From assembly GCA_017795025.1 (NCBI GenBank), contig CP051243.1, forward strand, positions 3,310,897 through 3,374,896: a stretch of 64,000 nucleotides of DNA. The letters are read 5' to 3'. Within the stretch, counting starts at the first letter, position 1; each line of letters starts with the position of its first letter. The position numbers and the translations under genes are program-made. Shown here one piece after another: positions 8,632 through 18,499 of the stretch. Source of the DNA: Flavobacteriales bacterium (GTDB lineage Bacteria > Bacteroidota > Bacteroidia > Flavobacteriales > Schleiferiaceae). The notes under the pieces were generated by a model. It did not search any database and was not told where the DNA came from. It was given only the letters and a program-made list of their open reading frames with translations.

Positions 8632-9850
8632 GACTTCCTTCTATTAAAAGCTCCTTTATACTGTTCGCGATTTTTTGTGAAGCCCCTGTTTTTTCTTCAA
8701 GATAGCCTTTATACCTTGTTTCGAAGTCAGCCGCACTTTTTAGTTTGAGGAGCTCATCTATACTATCACTTAGGCGCCTCCTTGCATCTAATTCAATTGC
8801 GAATCCATTTTCAAGGAGCTCTTGGGCTTCCATAAATTTATGGTGATTTGGTCCAAAAAGTAAAGGTGTTCTATAGGCAGCCGCTTCCACTGTGCTATGT
8901 ATTCCTTTACCAAAGCCTCCCCCAATTAAAGCGAGGTCGGCATAGCGATACAGAAACTTTAACTGACCGATACCATCTACTAGTATCACCTTTTCAGCTT
9001 GATGTTCTTGGGGTAATTGACTGAGTCTTAGGAGGCCCCATTTGGAGAACATCTTAGCTATTCGTTTCAAATTAGCCTCATTCACATCATGCGGGGCGAT
9101 AATTAAGCAGAGGTTTTTTCTTGCCTGGAAAAGTGACTCGATAAGTTCCTCTTCCTTAGGCCAGGTACTGCCAGCAACCAAACATATTTTATCATCAAAA
9201 AAGGATTGAGCGATGGGAAGGCTGAACGCTTTATGGGTATTGTCCATGGCTCGGTCAAAACGGCTATCACCACACAATGTCGCCTTTTGGTAATCGATTT
9301 TAGCTAAAAGTTCAAGACTGTCTTGGTTCTGAACAAAAATCTGATGAAACCGATGCAGAGCATTTCGGAAAAAAGTAGCTCCAAGGCGTTTGAAGTAGAT
9401 CTGATTATCCCGAAAAACCGCTGGAGCCAGGATAAGAATACTATTTAGTTTTTCCAGCGCTTTTAGGTGGTTGGGCCAAATATCGTATTTAACAAATAAG
9501 GCTAGGTCGGGATTTACAATTCGAGCAAAATCTTGTGCTGCTCCTGGAAGGTCAATTGGTAAATAGCATTTTACATCGCAGAGCTCCGTGCCTGAAAAAT
9601 TCTCATATCCACTTGGGGAAAAAAAGCTCAACACTATTTGGTGCTCTTTTAGCTGGCTGCGCAAGTTTTGCAAGATTGGGAGCCCCTGTTCCATCTCGCC
9701 TAGAGAAGATGCATGTACTAAAATTACGGGACGATTAGGGTCTAGTTTTGCTTCAAGTTTATTTCGCCAATTGCGACGTCCCGAAACCCATAATCTAGCC
9801 TTCTTAGAGCCCAAGGCGGCTAAATGTATGCCAAGCAGGTAAAGGCGCAT
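8624..9850 (-). CDS. waaA: 3-deoxy-D-manno-octulosonic acid (Kdo) transferase
   Basis: Transfers Kdo from CMP-Kdo to lipid A precursor at the inner membrane, an essential step of lipopolysaccharide synthesis. The N-terminus MRLYLLGIHLAALG is the usual membrane-anchoring segment, followed by VLVHASSLGEMEQ-type residues (HASSLGEMEQG) carrying the catalytic Glu, and a C-terminal GT-B nucleotide-binding half with GGGFGKGIHSTVEAA and LFGPNHHKFMEA. I chose ATG at 9850 (408 residues) over ATG at 9913, because the family begins at this hydrophobic segment and the longer form would overlap the upstream gene. It is in an operon with fau. Confidence 0.95.
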   Translation of the reverse strand: MRLYLLGIHLAALGSKKARLWVSGRRNWRNKLEAKLDPNRPVILVHASSLGEMEQGLPILQNLRSQLKEHQIVLSFFSPSGYENFSGTELCDVKCYLPIDLPGAAQDFARIVNPDLALFVKYDIWPNHLKALEKLNSILILAPAVFRDNQIYFKRLGATFFRNALHRFHQIFVQNQDSLELLAKIDYQKATLCGDSRFDRAMDNTHKAFSLPIAQSFFDDKICLVAGSTWPKEEELIESLFQARKNLCLIIAPHDVNEANLKRIAKMFSKWGLLRLSQLPQEHQAEKVILVDGIGQLKFLYRYADLALIGGGFGKGIHSTVEAAAYRTPLLFGPNHHKFMEAQELLENGFAIELDARRRLSDSIDELLKLKSAADFETRYKGYLEEKTGASQKIANSIKELLIEGSHG

Positions 9851-9878
9851 GCTAATATTGTAAAGAAGTTCCTGCACC

Positions 9879-10640
9879 TTAGTTGTAATAGTATTCCTCT
9901 TTCTTTTGACCAAGGTAAATCGGTATATACCACTTTAATTTGAGGGTATACATGAGGTCTAACTGTGGATTTTGATTTATTAGGCCAGTAGCATAGTCGT
10001 AAGCACGAAGGTCTCTTGACCAAATTTGCATGATGTCGAAGGAGACTCTAAAATTGATCAGTCTACTTTTAGAAAGATAGAGGTAACCGAAAGATTGACT
10101 TAAATTAAAGCCCCGACTCATACGGTCGTAGCCATAGCTGTAGGGTTCTAAAATTTGCGGTGCGTCATTTCCGACATTATCTAAATTAAGCCAGTGCCAA
10201 GTGTAACCTGCGTAAAAGCCAAGACTTGGTCCGCTGTTTAAATTGGTGTTCCAAAATGGAAGCACCTTTTCCAAACCAACCGAAAAAAAGGTGGCTCTCT
10301 GATTAATATTATAGGTAGCAAAGCTTCCGCTGGAGCTCAACAGGTTTCCGTTTACCGTTTGAATGGTGCCTAAAATGGCATTTCGGTTTGGAGTTTCCCC
10401 TCCGGAAAGGTAATTCCATTCTGCCGAAAGAATCCAGTTTGAACTTGTTTTGCGAGCAAGATGACCGCCAATACTAAGATTATTTGTGAACCGATCAGAC
10501 CAGGCCCCTTCGCAATTATTAAGGCCAATGCTGGCGCCAAAAATCCAGGCTCTGTCACTTTTTGGCATTTCTTGTGCATTCATCTCACTGGAGAAAATAA
10601 TAAGGCCAAGAAAAATCTTAAATACTCTTTTTACACTCAT
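9879..10640 (-). CDS. Putative outer-membrane beta-barrel protein
   Basis: A 253-residue protein with a signal peptide (VFKIFLGLIIFSS, cleavage near NAQ) and a body of alternating hydrophobic/aromatic strands (WILSAEWNYLSGG, LGFYAGYTWHWLNL, LINFRVSFDIMQIWS), typical of outer-membrane barrels. The end is rich in Tyr and charged residues (KKEEYYYN), not the usual terminal aromatic. No specific family was recognised. It precedes waaA by 28 bases on the same strand, so a cell-envelope role is plausible. A TATTTTTG promoter box lies 8 bases before its start codon. Confidence 0.75.
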   Translation of the reverse strand: MSVKRVFKIFLGLIIFSSEMNAQEMPKSDRAWIFGASIGLNNCEGAWSDRFTNNLSIGGHLARKTSSNWILSAEWNYLSGGETPNRNAILGTIQTVNGNLLSSSGSFATYNINQRATFFSVGLEKVLPFWNTNLNSGPSLGFYAGYTWHWLNLDNVGNDAPQILEPYSYGYDRMSRGFNLSQSFGYLYLSKSRLINFRVSFDIMQIWSRDLRAYDYATGLINQNPQLDLMYTLKLKWYIPIYLGQKKEEYYYN

Positions 10641-10648
10641 ATTAAAAA

Positions 10649-10656
10649 CAAAAATA
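10649..10656 (-). promoter_or_regulatory. -7 element for the 9879-10640 gene
   Basis: On the minus strand the sequence reads TATTTTTG, matching TAnnTTTG, and stands 8 bases before the ATG at 10640. Transcription would start at or just before the start codon. No clear -33 element was seen. Confidence 0.45.
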
Positions 10657-10679
10657 AGCTCCTTTCGAACAATGCTCTT

Positions 10680-10687
10680 TATCTTTG
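10680..10687 (+). promoter_or_regulatory. -7 element for the nucleotide-sugar operon
   Basis: TATCTTTG matches TAnnTTTG, 19 bases before the ATG at 10707. It is divergent from the promoter at 10649-10656. No good -33 TTG is visible. Confidence 0.5.
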
Positions 10688-10706
10688 TTAGGGAAAAATT
10701 TGATAC

Positions 10707-11843
10707 ATGAAGAAAATTCAGATGGTTGATTTAATCAGCCAATATGGAAACATTAAGGAACAAGTTGACAATGCAATTCTAGATGTTGTTAATTCATCAG
10801 CCTATATCAATGGACCTGAAGTTAAATTATTTCAAAAGGAACTTGAGGAATATTTAGACGTAAAACACGTGATTCCGTGTGCTAACGGAACAGATGCCTT
10901 GCAAATTGCCATGATGGGCTTGGGTTTGAAGCCTGGTGATGAGGTGATTACTGCGACTTTCACATATGTTGCAACAGCGGAGGTTATCGCGCTACTAGGA
11001 CTGACTCCTGTTTTGGTTGATGTTGACGAAGATACTTTTGGCCTTAATCCTGAACAAGTTCGTTCTGTTATTACAGATAAAACCAAGGCTATAGTGCCTG
11101 TCCACTTATTCGGTCAATGTGCCAATATGGATGAAATTATGAGTATCGCCCAAGAGCACAATCTATTTGTGGTTGAAGACACTGCTCAGGCTATTGGGGC
11201 TGATTACACTTTTGATAGCGGCAAAACCCAGAAGGCAGGAACTATTGGAGATATTGGGACTACTTCTTTTTTTCCAAGTAAAAATCTGGGTTGCTATGGT
11301 GATGGAGGAGCGATTTTCACAAATAATGATGACTTAGCGAAGAAAATGCGAGTTATTGCCAATCACGGTCAAACTGTACGGTACTACCATGACATGATCG
11401 GGGTCAATTCTCGGTTAGATACTATTCAAGCTGCCATTTTACGCTGTAAACTTCCTCATCTTAACCAGTATATAATCAATCGACAGTCTGCCGCATCGTA
11501 TTATGATAAGGCCTTTGCCGACGCGAAAGAACTTAAAGTGCCGGCACGAGATCCTAAGTCTACTCATGTGTTCCATCAATACACTCTTCAACTGGCAGAT
11601 GGGATTGATCGCAATGCTTTGGTTGAGTATTTGAAATCAAAAGATGTCCCGGCTATGATATACTATCCTGTGGCGCTACATATGCAAAAAGCCTACAAGG
11701 ATGATCGTTATTCCGATGGAAGCTTCCCGGTAACTGAAAAACTTGTATCACGCGTTTTTTCTTTGCCAATGCATACCGAGCTTGAGGATTCACAATTAGA
11801 ATTAATAACTTCGGAAGTGAAAAACTTCATCAACAACCAATAA
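10707..11843 (+). CDS. DegT/DnrJ/EryC1/StrS-family sugar aminotransferase
   Basis: A PLP-dependent aminotransferase (378 residues) that puts an amino group on a keto nucleotide sugar. The PLP lysine is Lys192 in FFPSKNLGCYGDGGA, preceded by VVEDTAQAIGA and GTDALQIAM, all family landmarks. It most resembles the WbpE group that makes 3-amino sugar nucleotides, but the exact substrate cannot be read from sequence. It is the first gene of an operon with UDP-glucose dehydrogenase, UDP-xylose synthase, GalE and RmlB, so it very likely supplies an amino sugar for surface polysaccharide or LPS. Confidence 0.92.
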   Translation: MKKIQMVDLISQYGNIKEQVDNAILDVVNSSAYINGPEVKLFQKELEEYLDVKHVIPCANGTDALQIAMMGLGLKPGDEVITATFTYVATAEVIALLGLTPVLVDVDEDTFGLNPEQVRSVITDKTKAIVPVHLFGQCANMDEIMSIAQEHNLFVVEDTAQAIGADYTFDSGKTQKAGTIGDIGTTSFFPSKNLGCYGDGGAIFTNNDDLAKKMRVIANHGQTVRYYHDMIGVNSRLDTIQAAILRCKLPHLNQYIINRQSAASYYDKAFADAKELKVPARDPKSTHVFHQYTLQLADGIDRNALVEYLKSKDVPAMIYYPVALHMQKAYKDDRYSDGSFPVTEKLVSRVFSLPMHTELEDSQLELITSEVKNFINNQ

Positions 11844-11845
11844 TC

Positions 11846-13165
11846 ATGAAAATCGTAATTGTAGGAACAGGTTATGTCGGTTTAGTAACTGGAACTTGTT
11901 TATCAGAAGTTGGAATCGATGTAACCTGTGTCGATGTCGATGTTAATAAAATTGAAAACCTTAAAAAGGGCATTTTGCCAATTTACGAGCCCGGGCTCGA
12001 CAAACTAGTTCATAGAAATTACGACAAAGGGCGCCTGCAATTTTCTACTAATTTGGCAGAAGCTATTAAAGGTGCAGATGCAGCATTTATTGCAGTGGGG
12101 ACTCCTCCTGGCGAAGATGGTAGTGCAGACCTGAAATATGTGTTGATGGTAGCTCGCGAAATTGGTGAGAACATGAACGATTATGGTGTGATAATAACCA
12201 AATCCACCGTTCCGGTTGGCACTGCAGCCAAGGTTAAAAAGGAAATTCAAGATGCCCTAGATAAACGCGGTATTCAAATCGACTATGACGTGGCATCTAA
12301 CCCAGAATTCTTAAAGGAGGGTGCGGCAGTTAACGATTTTATGAAACCAGACCGGATTGTTATTGGGGTAGAGTCTGAACGTGCCCGTAAGGTTTTGGAA
12401 AAACTTTATCATCCCTTTACGTTAAACGGTCATCCAGTTATCTTTATGGATGTGCCCTCAGCGGAGATGACAAAATATGCGGCCAACGCTATGCTGGCCA
12501 CCAAGATTTCATTTATGAATGATGTGGCTAATCTTTGTGAAATCATGGGGGCAGATGTTAACTTGGTTCGCAGAGGGATTGGCTCTGATCCCAGAATTGG
12601 GAATAAATTTATTTATCCAGGTATTGGATATGGTGGTAGTTGCTTCCCTAAAGATGTTAAAGCCTTAGTACGCACGGCTCGAGAAAACGGTCACGAAATG
12701 CGCATTCTACAGGCCGTTGAGGATGTGAACAATGATCAGAAATCTGTGCTGTTCCAGAAGGTACTTAAGCGCTTTAATGGCGATTTAAATGGAAAGCACT
12801 TCGCTATATGGGGTCTCTCTTTTAAACCCAATACAGATGATATGCGCGAAGCGCCTTCATTGGTGATTATTGAAAAGCTACTTGAGGCGGGGGCAACTGT
12901 ATCAGCTTACGACCCAGTGGCTATGGAAGAAGCCAAGCATGATCTTGGAGATCGCATTAACTATGCTAAGGATGAGTATGCGGCAGTTGAAAATGCCGAT
13001 GCTTTGTTAGTGGTTACTGAGTGGAGTGAATTTAGAGTGCCAGACTTTGAAGAAATTAAGCAGTCTTTAAATAACCCGCTGGTATTTGATGGTCGGAACA
13101 TTTTCGATATCCAGCGAATGGCCGATTTAGGATTTGAATACCATTGTATAGGAGTTAAGTCCTAA
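11846..13165 (+). CDS. ugd: UDP-glucose 6-dehydrogenase
   Basis: Oxidises UDP-glucose to UDP-glucuronate with two NAD+. It has 439 residues. The N-terminal Rossmann motif is [13 protein letters not shown], the catalytic Cys266 sits in YGGSCFPKD, and the C-terminal UDP-binding domain has [17 protein letters not shown]. It starts 2 bases after the aminotransferase stop. Its product feeds the next enzyme, the decarboxylase that makes UDP-xylose. Confidence 0.97.
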   Translation: MKIVIVGTGYVGLVTGTCLSEVGIDVTCVDVDVNKIENLKKGILPIYEPGLDKLVHRNYDKGRLQFSTNLAEAIKGADAAFIAVGTPPGEDGSADLKYVLMVAREIGENMNDYGVIITKSTVPVGTAAKVKKEIQDALDKRGIQIDYDVASNPEFLKEGAAVNDFMKPDRIVIGVESERARKVLEKLYHPFTLNGHPVIFMDVPSAEMTKYAANAMLATKISFMNDVANLCEIMGADVNLVRRGIGSDPRIGNKFIYPGIGYGGSCFPKDVKALVRTARENGHEMRILQAVEDVNNDQKSVLFQKVLKRFNGDLNGKHFAIWGLSFKPNTDDMREAPSLVIIEKLLEAGATVSAYDPVAMEEAKHDLGDRINYAKDEYAAVENADALLVVTEWSEFRVPDFEEIKQSLNNPLVFDGRNIFDIQRMADLGFEYHCIGVKS

Positions 13166-13185
13166 ACTACCAACAGACGAAAAGG

Positions 13186-14178
13186 ATGAAAAGAGTATTG
13201 ATAACAGGCGCAGCAGGTTTTTTAGGTTCCCATTTGTGCGATCGTTTTATTGCTGAGGGCTATAGAGTTGTGGCCATGGATAACTTGATAACCGGAGATC
13301 TAAAGAATATAGAGCATCTGTTCCCATTAGAGCAATTTGAGTTTTATAATCATGATGTTTCAAAATTTATCCACGTATCGGGTGAACTTGATTATATTCT
13401 CCATTTTGCTTCACCGGCAAGCCCCATAGATTACCTAAAAATTCCTATTCAAACTTTAAAGGTGGGCTCCCTAGGCATTCACAACTGTTTGGGTTTGGCG
13501 ATGGCTAAAAATGCTCGTCTCATGATTGCCTCGACCTCAGAAGTTTATGGAGATCCACAAGTACATCCACAAAAAGAGGAATATTGGGGTCATGTTAATC
13601 CGGTTGGTCCGCGTGGAGTATATGATGAGGCAAAGCGATTCCAAGAAGCAATGACCATGGCTTACCACACCTACCATGGCCTAGAAACGCGTATAGTCCG
13701 AATTTTTAATACCTACGGACCAAGGATGCGTTTGAATGATGGTAGAGTATTACCAGCCTTTATTGGACAAGCTTTGCGAGGCGAAGATTTAACAGTTTTT
13801 GGAGATGGCTCACAAACTAGATCATTCTGCTATGTTGATGATTTGGTCGAAGGTATTTATAGACTCTTGATGAGTGATTATGCTCATCCGGTTAATGTCG
13901 GAAACCCCGATGAAATTACCATTGGTGACTTTGCCGAAGAAATAATCAAGCTAACTGGAACCGATCAAAAAGTTATTTATAAAGACTTGCCAAAAGACGA
14001 TCCAACTCAAAGGCAGCCAGATATTACGAAAGCTAGAGAGATTTTAGGCTGGGAGCCTAAAGTAAGCCGATCTGAGGGTTTGAAAATCACTTATGACTAT
14101 TTTAAATCTTTACCCGAAGAGGAGTTGTATAAAAAAGAACACAAAGACTTTAAGGATTTCATTCGGGTAAAAAAATAA
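13186..14178 (+). CDS. UDP-glucuronate decarboxylase (UDP-xylose synthase)
   Basis: An extended short-chain dehydrogenase (330 residues) expected to convert UDP-glucuronate to UDP-xylose. NAD binding is by [10 protein letters not shown]; the catalytic pair is Tyr146/Lys150 in VYDEAKR, the form typical of UXS enzymes; STSEVYGDP and [10 protein letters not shown] are also present. It lies 20 bases after ugd, which makes its substrate. Together they suggest that xylose or a related pentose enters a surface glycan. Confidence 0.93.
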   Translation: MKRVLITGAAGFLGSHLCDRFIAEGYRVVAMDNLITGDLKNIEHLFPLEQFEFYNHDVSKFIHVSGELDYILHFASPASPIDYLKIPIQTLKVGSLGIHNCLGLAMAKNARLMIASTSEVYGDPQVHPQKEEYWGHVNPVGPRGVYDEAKRFQEAMTMAYHTYHGLETRIVRIFNTYGPRMRLNDGRVLPAFIGQALRGEDLTVFGDGSQTRSFCYVDDLVEGIYRLLMSDYAHPVNVGNPDEITIGDFAEEIIKLTGTDQKVIYKDLPKDDPTQRQPDITKAREILGWEPKVSRSEGLKITYDYFKSLPEEELYKKEHKDFKDFIRVKK

Positions 14179-14180
14179 TT

Positions 14181-15215
14181 ATGTCGCAAATTCTTGTTAC
14201 TGGTGGCTTAGGCTTTATTGGTTCCCATACTGCTGTGGAACTTATTAAGGCTGGCCATGACCCCGTTTTGATAGATGACCTTAGTAATTCAACCGTTTCT
14301 GTTTTAGATGGTATCGAAGCTATTACCGGTGTGCGTCCAATTTTTGAGCGTGTTGATCTTAAACAAAAATCTGAAGTACGTAAATTTTTTAGTCGCTATA
14401 GCTCCCTAGATGGCATTATTCACTTTGCTGCATACAAGGCGGTTGGTGAATCTGTACATAAGCCTTTAGAGTATTATGAGAATAACTTAGGCTCTTTAGT
14501 CTACCTGCTCCAAGAAATGCGGGACCTCGGCATTGAGAATCTCATTTTTAGTTCCAGCTGCACGGTTTATGGTGAGGCGGATGAATTACCCATTACTGAG
14601 AATAGCCCCGTTAAAGCAGCTATTTCGCCTTATGGGAATACGAAGCAAGTAGGCGAAGAAATTATTCAAGATGCTATTGAAGCGCACGGATTTAAGGCGA
14701 TTTCATTGCGGTATTTTAACCCTATTGGGGCTCATCCCAGTGCAGAGATTGGCGAGTCTCCTCTAGGCGTCCCTCTCAATCTTGTGCCCTATGTAACTCA
14801 AACCGCTGCGGGCGTTCGCGAGCAGTTATCCGTATTTGGAAATGATTACGAAACCCGTGATGGAACCAATGAGCGCGATTACATTCATGTTTTGGATGTA
14901 GCGAAAGCCCATGTGGTAGCGCTTGATCGACTTTTAAGTCGGAATAATGATAAGCCATATGAGGTGTTTAACCTAGGCACCGGTACAGGATCTACCGTTC
15001 TCGAGGTGATTCAATCCTTTGAGAAGGTATCTCAAAGTAACTTGAATTATAAAATTGTAGAACGTCGCCGAGGCGATGTGACCGCAGCTTATGCCGACAC
15101 TACCAAAGCCAATACTATCCTAGGTTGGAAGGCAGAAAAGACCTTAGATGATGCCATGGCCGACGCCTGGCGTTGGGAAAAGAAAATTAGAAATATCGAC
15201 AATAATCATGGCTAA
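14181..15215 (+). CDS. galE: UDP-glucose 4-epimerase
   Basis: Interconverts UDP-glucose and UDP-galactose with tightly bound NAD. It has 344 residues, glycine motif GGLGFIGSH, catalytic Tyr151/Lys155 (SPYGNTKQ), SSSCTVYGE and the RYFNPIGAHPS motif characteristic of GalE. It begins 2 bases after the UXS stop. Its last 8 bases overlap the start of rmlB (ATGGCTAA), indicating translational coupling. Confidence 0.95.
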   Translation: MSQILVTGGLGFIGSHTAVELIKAGHDPVLIDDLSNSTVSVLDGIEAITGVRPIFERVDLKQKSEVRKFFSRYSSLDGIIHFAAYKAVGESVHKPLEYYENNLGSLVYLLQEMRDLGIENLIFSSSCTVYGEADELPITENSPVKAAISPYGNTKQVGEEIIQDAIEAHGFKAISLRYFNPIGAHPSAEIGESPLGVPLNLVPYVTQTAAGVREQLSVFGNDYETRDGTNERDYIHVLDVAKAHVVALDRLLSRNNDKPYEVFNLGTGTGSTVLEVIQSFEKVSQSNLNYKIVERRRGDVTAAYADTTKANTILGWKAEKTLDDAMADAWRWEKKIRNIDNNHG

Positions 15216-16263
15216 GAATATCTTAATCACCGGAGGAGCAGGGTTCATTGGTTCTCATGTAGTTCGTCTATTTGTGAACAAATACCCCGACTACAACATC
15301 TACAACCTAGATGTTCTTACTTATGCCGGAAACCTCGAAAATCTTACGGATATAGAAGATAAGGCGAACTACCATTTCCTGAAGGAGGATATCGTGGACG
15401 CTGAAGCCATGAACCGTATTTTTAAGGAGTATAAGTTTGAAGGTGTTTTACATCTTGCGGCAGAAAGTCATGTGGATCGAAGCATTACCGACCCGCTTTC
15501 TTTCGTTCGAACTAATGTGATTGGCACGGTTAATCTTTTAAACGCCTTCCGCGACACTTGGAAGGATAATTACGAAGGAAAACGCTTCTATCATATTAGT
15601 ACCGATGAGGTTTATGGAACCTTGGGTGCGGAAGGCTTATTTGAAGAAACAACGGCCTACGACCCTAATTCACCTTATTCTGCCTCTAAGGCAAGCTCCG
15701 ACCACTTTGTTAGGGCCTATGGCGAAACTTATGGTATGCCTTACGTAATTACCAATTGCTCTAATAATTACGGACCCAACCAATTCCCTGAAAAGCTGAT
15801 TCCATTATTCATCCATAATGTGAGAAATAACAAACCTCTACCGGTTTACGGCGATGGGAAATATACTCGGGATTGGCTTTATGTTATTGACCATGCCATT
15901 GCCATTGACCTTGTTTATCACGAGGGAAAAAACAAAGAAACCTATAACATCGGCGGATTTAACGAGTGGCAAAATATTGAGCTGATAAAAGTGCTCTGTG
16001 AGCAAATGGATCAAAAACTTGGACGACCAGAAGGAACATCCGAAAAACTAATTACCTACGTAAAAGATCGTCCGGGACACGACCGTCGCTATGCCATTGA
16101 TGCATCTAAAATTAATAAAGAGCTAGGCTGGAAGCCCTCGGTAACCTTCGAACAAGGATTATCAGCAACGATTGACTGGTACTTGGATAACGAAGAATGG
16201 CTAAATAGCGTTACTTCAGGCGACTACCAAAAGTATTACGACTCAATGTATCAGGGTCGTTAG
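15208..16263 (+). CDS. rfbB: dTDP-glucose 4,6-dehydratase
   Basis: Makes dTDP-4-keto-6-deoxyglucose, the entry to dTDP-rhamnose and amino-deoxy sugars. It has 351 residues from ATG at 15208 (MAKNILITGGAG); this start overlaps galE by 8 bases. It shows GGAGFIGSHVVRLF, STDEVYG with the catalytic Asp-Glu, Tyr157/Lys161 in PYSASKAS, and NCSNNYGPNQFPEK. The usual partners rfbA, rfbC and rfbD are not in the window, so its product is either used by the local aminotransferase or finished by enzymes elsewhere. The gene ends 2 bases from the convergent transporter gene. Confidence 0.96.
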   Translation: MAKNILITGGAGFIGSHVVRLFVNKYPDYNIYNLDVLTYAGNLENLTDIEDKANYHFLKEDIVDAEAMNRIFKEYKFEGVLHLAAESHVDRSITDPLSFVRTNVIGTVNLLNAFRDTWKDNYEGKRFYHISTDEVYGTLGAEGLFEETTAYDPNSPYSASKASSDHFVRAYGETYGMPYVITNCSNNYGPNQFPEKLIPLFIHNVRNNKPLPVYGDGKYTRDWLYVIDHAIAIDLVYHEGKNKETYNIGGFNEWQNIELIKVLCEQMDQKLGRPEGTSEKLITYVKDRPGHDRRYAIDASKINKELGWKPSVTFEQGLSATIDWYLDNEEWLNSVTSGDYQKYYDSMYQGR

Positions 16264-16265
16264 TT

Positions 16266-18473
16266 CTAACTAAGAACTTCACCAAATGCAACCTCCTGAG
16301 ATGCCAACACAAAAAGGGTACTTGGGAGGTTTTTCGTTTTCTGAGATAGATTTAGATAATAGGCTTTGTAATCAAAATCCTTAGCCGGTACCGCCATTCC
16401 TAGCATTACTAAATCCGCTCCTTTGGAATGCTCATTAAGAACCTCATAAAATTCTTTCTTAGGTTCGTGAATAACCATCTCATTGTGATCAACCCGCATC
16501 TCACGGAAAAGACCCGATAAGTTGAGGCTCGCCCCTTCTGCCGCCTTTTCACTCTGGGTCAGCATCTTTACATTAACCTCAGTTCCTTTCCAATTTATGC
16601 TTCTTTGCAAGAGGTGAGCAAGTACAATCATCAATCCACCATTGGCCTTTAATCCTCCCCACCAAATATCGATTCTTCGATAGCTTTTAAAGTTTAAGGT
16701 ATCTGCATTTCGCGCGATGAGCACATTTTTTCGGAGTGCGTAGGCGTATTCAATTAACCGGGTGTATTCTTCGAGATTCGCCGGGTTTTCAGAAGCCCCC
16801 ATAAGAACCGTATTGGGGGTAATTTGCCCTAGCCCATAGGTGCTTATCATATTTTGAGTTCCTTCTAAAACACGCTTGGCATAATACACGCGAACCAAAC
16901 TGTTAATTCCCCTTTGCAGGAGATACTCCCTAATATTTCGCTCCATCTTCAATTGCCGATCGATGGGTAAGTCAGTCTTGGAAATCGCGGTTGCGACGGT
17001 CATTAGGCTGCGATTCTGACTGAGGTCGTGTCCTAATTCCACCAAATGCCAACGTTTGGTTGGAGCCCCCGAAAGAACTAAAATATGCGGTCTCCAGTTT
17101 TTCGGGTCGGCAGTTCTTCGCACCCTTAACAGCGCACTTCGACTAATGGCCATCCAAAGTCCTTGACGGACATCCCCCCAAGTGGTTTGAAGTTCGCGCC
17201 TTTGCAACCAAATGAAGAGGAGCACCATAAATAATACGGCAATAATGGTAGCCAAGCTGTTTATAAGGAGCATCACAGCAATACAGGCCATTGCACCTAA
17301 AAAGGAGAAAAACCAATGCACCTTAAAAGTGGGGCGGAAGGAGGGGCTGCCTAGCAATTTTTCAATGCTGGCTGAGATATTTAAAACACCATAGGTAGTG
17401 AGGAAAAACATGGTTAACACCGGTGCTACAATGTTTAAGTTTCCGAAGTAAACCGCAATAAGGGCCAGCCCTAAAGTAAACCAGGTTCCTGCCCGCGGAT
17501 TATCATCAGCTCCTTTCCCTTTCCCCAGCCAACGCAATGAATTGGGTAAAACCTTATCGCGTGCAAGGGCCTGTAAAACCCTTGGGGCTCCCAAAATACT
17601 GCCAATTGCACTGCTAAGGGTCGCTCCCCATACACCCAGCAATATAGCATCTCCCCAAAAGGCAATCCTTCTCATAATTAAAGGGTCCTGAATTAGACTT
17701 TCGGCACTAGCTCGCTGAGACAGTAAAATGGGTAGAAACATGTAGATGAGGTAACCTACACCAATGGCTAGGAAAGTACCGCGAGGAATTGAGCGCTTTG
17801 CGTTTTTAAGGTCACCAGACATATTAACGCCAGCCATGATACCGGTTACTGCAGGGAAGAAAACAGCAAAAACAGACCAAAACCCAACGGAACCGGCACC
17901 TTCCCATAAGGCTACATCGGGGGTTTCAGTGGCCTCCCCAAATAATAGTGAGGCAAGAGATAAGACGATTGCTGCCATGATGAAGAACTGGCTGCGAATG
18001 GCAATCTTAGCCGAATAAAGAGCAAGACCGCCCACTAAAACCGTGGTAATCATGCCAGTCCATACAGCATCAAATTGAGGGAACACACGGCAAACGCTTT
18101 CGGCAAAACCAATGGTGTATAAAGCTACCGATAAGGCCTGTGCAAGAAAGAGGGGGATCCCAACCGCTCCACCAGTTTCAATACCTAAAGACCGACTAAT
18201 CATATAATAGGCCCCACCGGTTCGAACATGTTGATCAGTAGCAATAGAAGCGATGGACAAGGCCGTAAGAAAGGTAATGGCTGTAGATAGCGTAACAATT
18301 ACCAAGGTGCCTATCAGGCCTACCTGACCCAGTACCCAACCAAAGCGGAGGTACATGATAACTCCTAAGATGGTTAATATACTCGGGGTGAAAACTCCGG
18401 CGAAGGTTCCAAATCCTGCACCGGCACTATTCAAATTCGTATCTACGGAATGCGCTTTATCCGTTTGAGCCAT
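16266..18473 (-). CDS. SLC12-type cation-chloride cotransporter (APC superfamily)
   Basis: A 735-residue membrane transporter. The first ~430 residues hold about 12 hydrophobic helices beginning GTFAGVFTPSILTILGVIMY, a segment typical of the Na-K-Cl/K-Cl cotransporter branch of the amino acid-polyamine-organocation superfamily. A hydrophilic C-terminal domain of about 300 residues (from HILVLSGAPTKRW) resembles the cytosolic regulatory domain of that family. Bacterial homologues are mostly uncharacterised; ion or amino-acid transport are both possible. It is last in the run that starts with the TonB receptor at 24402. Confidence 0.88.
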   Translation of the reverse strand: MAQTDKAHSVDTNLNSAGAGFGTFAGVFTPSILTILGVIMYLRFGWVLGQVGLIGTLVIVTLSTAITFLTALSIASIATDQHVRTGGAYYMISRSLGIETGGAVGIPLFLAQALSVALYTIGFAESVCRVFPQFDAVWTGMITTVLVGGLALYSAKIAIRSQFFIMAAIVLSLASLLFGEATETPDVALWEGAGSVGFWSVFAVFFPAVTGIMAGVNMSGDLKNAKRSIPRGTFLAIGVGYLIYMFLPILLSQRASAESLIQDPLIMRRIAFWGDAILLGVWGATLSSAIGSILGAPRVLQALARDKVLPNSLRWLGKGKGADDNPRAGTWFTLGLALIAVYFGNLNIVAPVLTMFFLTTYGVLNISASIEKLLGSPSFRPTFKVHWFFSFLGAMACIAVMLLINSLATIIAVLFMVLLFIWLQRRELQTTWGDVRQGLWMAISRSALLRVRRTADPKNWRPHILVLSGAPTKRWHLVELGHDLSQNRSLMTVATAISKTDLPIDRQLKMERNIREYLLQRGINSLVRVYYAKRVLEGTQNMISTYGLGQITPNTVLMGASENPANLEEYTRLIEYAYALRKNVLIARNADTLNFKSYRRIDIWWGGLKANGGLMIVLAHLLQRSINWKGTEVNVKMLTQSEKAAEGASLNLSGLFREMRVDHNEMVIHEPKKEFYEVLNEHSKGADLVMLGMAVPAKDFDYKAYYLNLSQKTKNLPSTLFVLASQEVAFGEVLS

Positions 18474-18499
18474 TCCTCAAAGAAAGTGAATTTAAACGC

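Noticed and set aside
8632-10023. Several long frames on the plus strand within and around waaA
   Set aside because: They are antisense to a well-supported enzyme and show no family features or promoter context.
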